DNA of 64,000 nt, taken from assembly GCF_020524085.2 (NCBI RefSeq), contig NZ_CP129016.1:1048001-1112000 (forward strand). The letters are read 5' to 3'. The translations under genes and the position numbers were made by a program. The stretch is from Halobacillus litoralis (lineage in GTDB: Bacteria; Bacillota; Bacilli; Bacillales; Halobacillaceae). Each line of letters begins with the position of its first letter. The first letter of the stretch is position 1. Below the pieces are notes generated by a model. It had not been told where the DNA came from. It saw only the letters and a program-made list of their open reading frames with translations, and did no database searches. Shown here piece after piece: positions 63,701 through 64,000 of the stretch.

Positions 63701-64000
63701 CACTAGGTACGGGAATGAAAAGTCGAAGTATTGTTATCCAGGATCCAATGTATTAATCAACCATTATGACATTAAAGATGAGAAACAACTGACAGCCCTG
63801 GAGACGATGTTTACGGCACAAAGGCTTGCTGAGCTTCAATCCACGCCGATTGAAGGGGATTTCGACTTGCGTCATTTACAGAAGATCCATGCGCGCCTTT
63901 TTTCAGATCTTTATCCTTTTGCTGGAGAAATTCGAACAGAGAACATTACCAAAGATGGGTTCTCTTTTGCTCAGGCCAGGTTCATTCACGATGCAGCTGA
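63693..64000 (+). CDS. Fic/DOC family protein, 3' truncated by window edge
   Basis: The first 102 residues of a Fic protein, which would transfer AMP (or another nucleotide group) to a target protein. Visible are an N-terminal YCYPGSNVLINHYDIKDEKQL, typical of bacterial Fic toxins, LRHLQKIHARLFSDLYPFAGEIRTENITKDG with the flap, and the start of the next helix. The catalytic HPFxxGNGR motif would lie beyond the edge. The ATG overlaps the antitoxin stop, which implies coupled translation. Confidence 0.85.
   Translation, partial: MPNTRYGNEKSKYCYPGSNVLINHYDIKDEKQLTALETMFTAQRLAELQSTPIEGDFDLRHLQKIHARLFSDLYPFAGEIRTENITKDGFSFAQARFIHDAA

Overview
The window is a chromosomal segment of a low-to-moderate GC, spore-forming member of the Bacillota, most like a moderately halophilic Bacillaceae such as Halobacillus. 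Reasons: strong AGGAGG-type ribosome binding sites, SigB-, CcpA- and BirA-type sites, a SigL-type sigma-54, a ba3-type oxidase, NHEJ genes of the Bacillus ykoU/ykoV type, and a cluster fitting the L-Orn-D-Asp (A4beta) peptidoglycan known from Halobacillus. The genus is an inference; no rRNA is present. I see no tRNA, rRNA, CRISPR array, phage or transposase gene.

Layout. 1-5.4 kb: a cut-off FAD-linked oxidase, sigma-54 (rpoN/sigL) behind a full-consensus cre, a YihY membrane protein and a P1 peptidase. 5.7-11.9 kb: glutamate synthase gltB-gltD. 12.0-14.6 kb: a large catalase (katE type) broken by two frameshifts, and a 22-residue membrane peptide, each behind a SigB-like promoter. 15.2-24.6 kb: an M20 dipeptidase, a GrpB protein with a zinc ribbon, and the block membrane protein-DUF4129-DUF4350-MoxR-DUF58 with SpoIIM-like and RDD genes. 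25.4-32.2 kb: cell-wall genes (ATP-grasp ligase, MurE-like ligase, Asp/Glu racemase, then FtsX without FtsE and a coiled-coil M23 peptidase). 32.8-36.5 kb: an intracellular subtilisin and a complete actin-type DNA segregation locus (20-bp iterons, ParM, ParR-like adaptor). 36.6-45.3 kb: an ABC exporter pair, a two-component/GAF cluster resembling NreABC with an extra degenerate kinase, and a ba3-type oxidase with two tiny membrane subunits. 45.3-48.3 kb: BioY with a BirA operator and an LtaS-type protein. 48.5-53.9 kb: a sulfide/persulfide cluster (TauE, TusA, rhodanese-metallo-beta-lactamase, TusA-rhodanese, rhodanese, DsrE, CstR-like repressor, DUF421, DUF302) with three 16-bp operator-like palindromes. 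54-60 kb: a HAD phosphatase and a beta-oxidation operon. 60-63.5 kb: LigD and Ku, divergent. 63.5 kb-end: a VbhA-like antitoxin and a Fic protein cut by the window edge.

Two window-wide patterns stand out. First, five copies of a 550-650-bp non-coding composite element occupy intergenic gaps; each is two GC-rich palindromic modules in inverted orientation between shared ends. Second, six otherwise well-preserved genes carry seven single-base-type frameshifts, all of the same +1 sense and mostly in homopolymer runs, and one more gene has an in-frame TGA. Sequencing error is the simplest cause, recent gene decay the alternative.
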